Source of the DNA: a bacterium
Lineage (GTDB): Bacteria > Zhuqueibacterota > Zhuqueibacteria > Thermofontimicrobiales > Thermofontimicrobiaceae
DNA length: 6,201 bases
Direction of reading: 5' to 3'
NCBI GenBank assembly: GCA_011046315.1
Contig: DSAU01000076.1
Span: forward strand, 1 to 6,201
Shown: piece by piece, positions 6,190 to 6,201 of the stretch
Numbering within the stretch: the first letter of the stretch is position 1
Layout: each line of letters starts with the position of its first letter
Notes under the pieces: model-generated
Database searches by the model: none
Told to the model about the DNA's origin: nothing
The model's input: only the letters and a program-made list of their open reading frames with translations
Made by a program: the position numbers and the translations under genes

Positions 6190-6201
6190 ATCGACATGGA
6201 A

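Noticed and set aside
6196..6201. ATG at 6196 as the start of a further gene
   Set aside because: No ribosome binding site precedes it, it coincides with the predicted transcription start, and only two codons are visible.

Overview
The window is an AT-leaning bacterial segment with strong Shine-Dalgarno sites. It holds two unrelated blocks that diverge from a 190-bp intergenic region around 3975-4181. I cannot name the organism. The right-hand genes (DUF438/hemerythrin/PAS and DUF1858/DUF2249) are typical of anaerobic or facultatively anaerobic bacteria that handle nitric oxide or low oxygen. An FNR/DNR-type box in front of them fits that picture.

Left block (1-3974, minus strand): a two-gene operon. 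The first gene encodes a 1073-residue protein with three RAMP (Cas7-like) units, recognised by three glycine-rich loops, two clear [IV]P-S-[TK]-[IL]-[KR]-G helix motifs and Csm3-like GV-x-x-D strand motifs. A helix-rich segment of about 240 residues lies between the first unit and the later two. The second gene overlaps it by 17 bp, has its own Shine-Dalgarno site, and runs off the left edge after 256 codons. It carries a C-x2-C / C-x2-C zinc-knuckle pattern and I do not recognise its family. This is a type III-like CRISPR effector, or a RAMP system derived from one. No array, cas10, cas6, cas1 or cas2 lies inside the window, so the subtype cannot be fixed. The RAMP - helical - RAMP - RAMP order recalls single-chain type III-E Cas7-11 and the multi-Cas7 fusions of type III-D, but the protein is smaller than Cas7-11.

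Right block (4182-6090, plus strand): a DUF438 + hemerythrin HHE + PAS protein, followed by a DUF1858 + DUF2249 protein. The 142-bp gap between them holds a long imperfect inverted repeat (5429-5519) whose left arm consists of three 10-bp tandem units. The box TTGAC-N4-ATCAA at 4110-4123 lies where an FNR/CRP-family activator would sit for the first gene. The pair probably senses or responds to NO, O2 or redox state through a di-iron centre. The final 110 bp contain a likely promoter reading out of the right edge.

The two blocks share only the divergent intergenic region. The most interesting material is the three-unit RAMP fusion and its overlapping zinc-knuckle partner.
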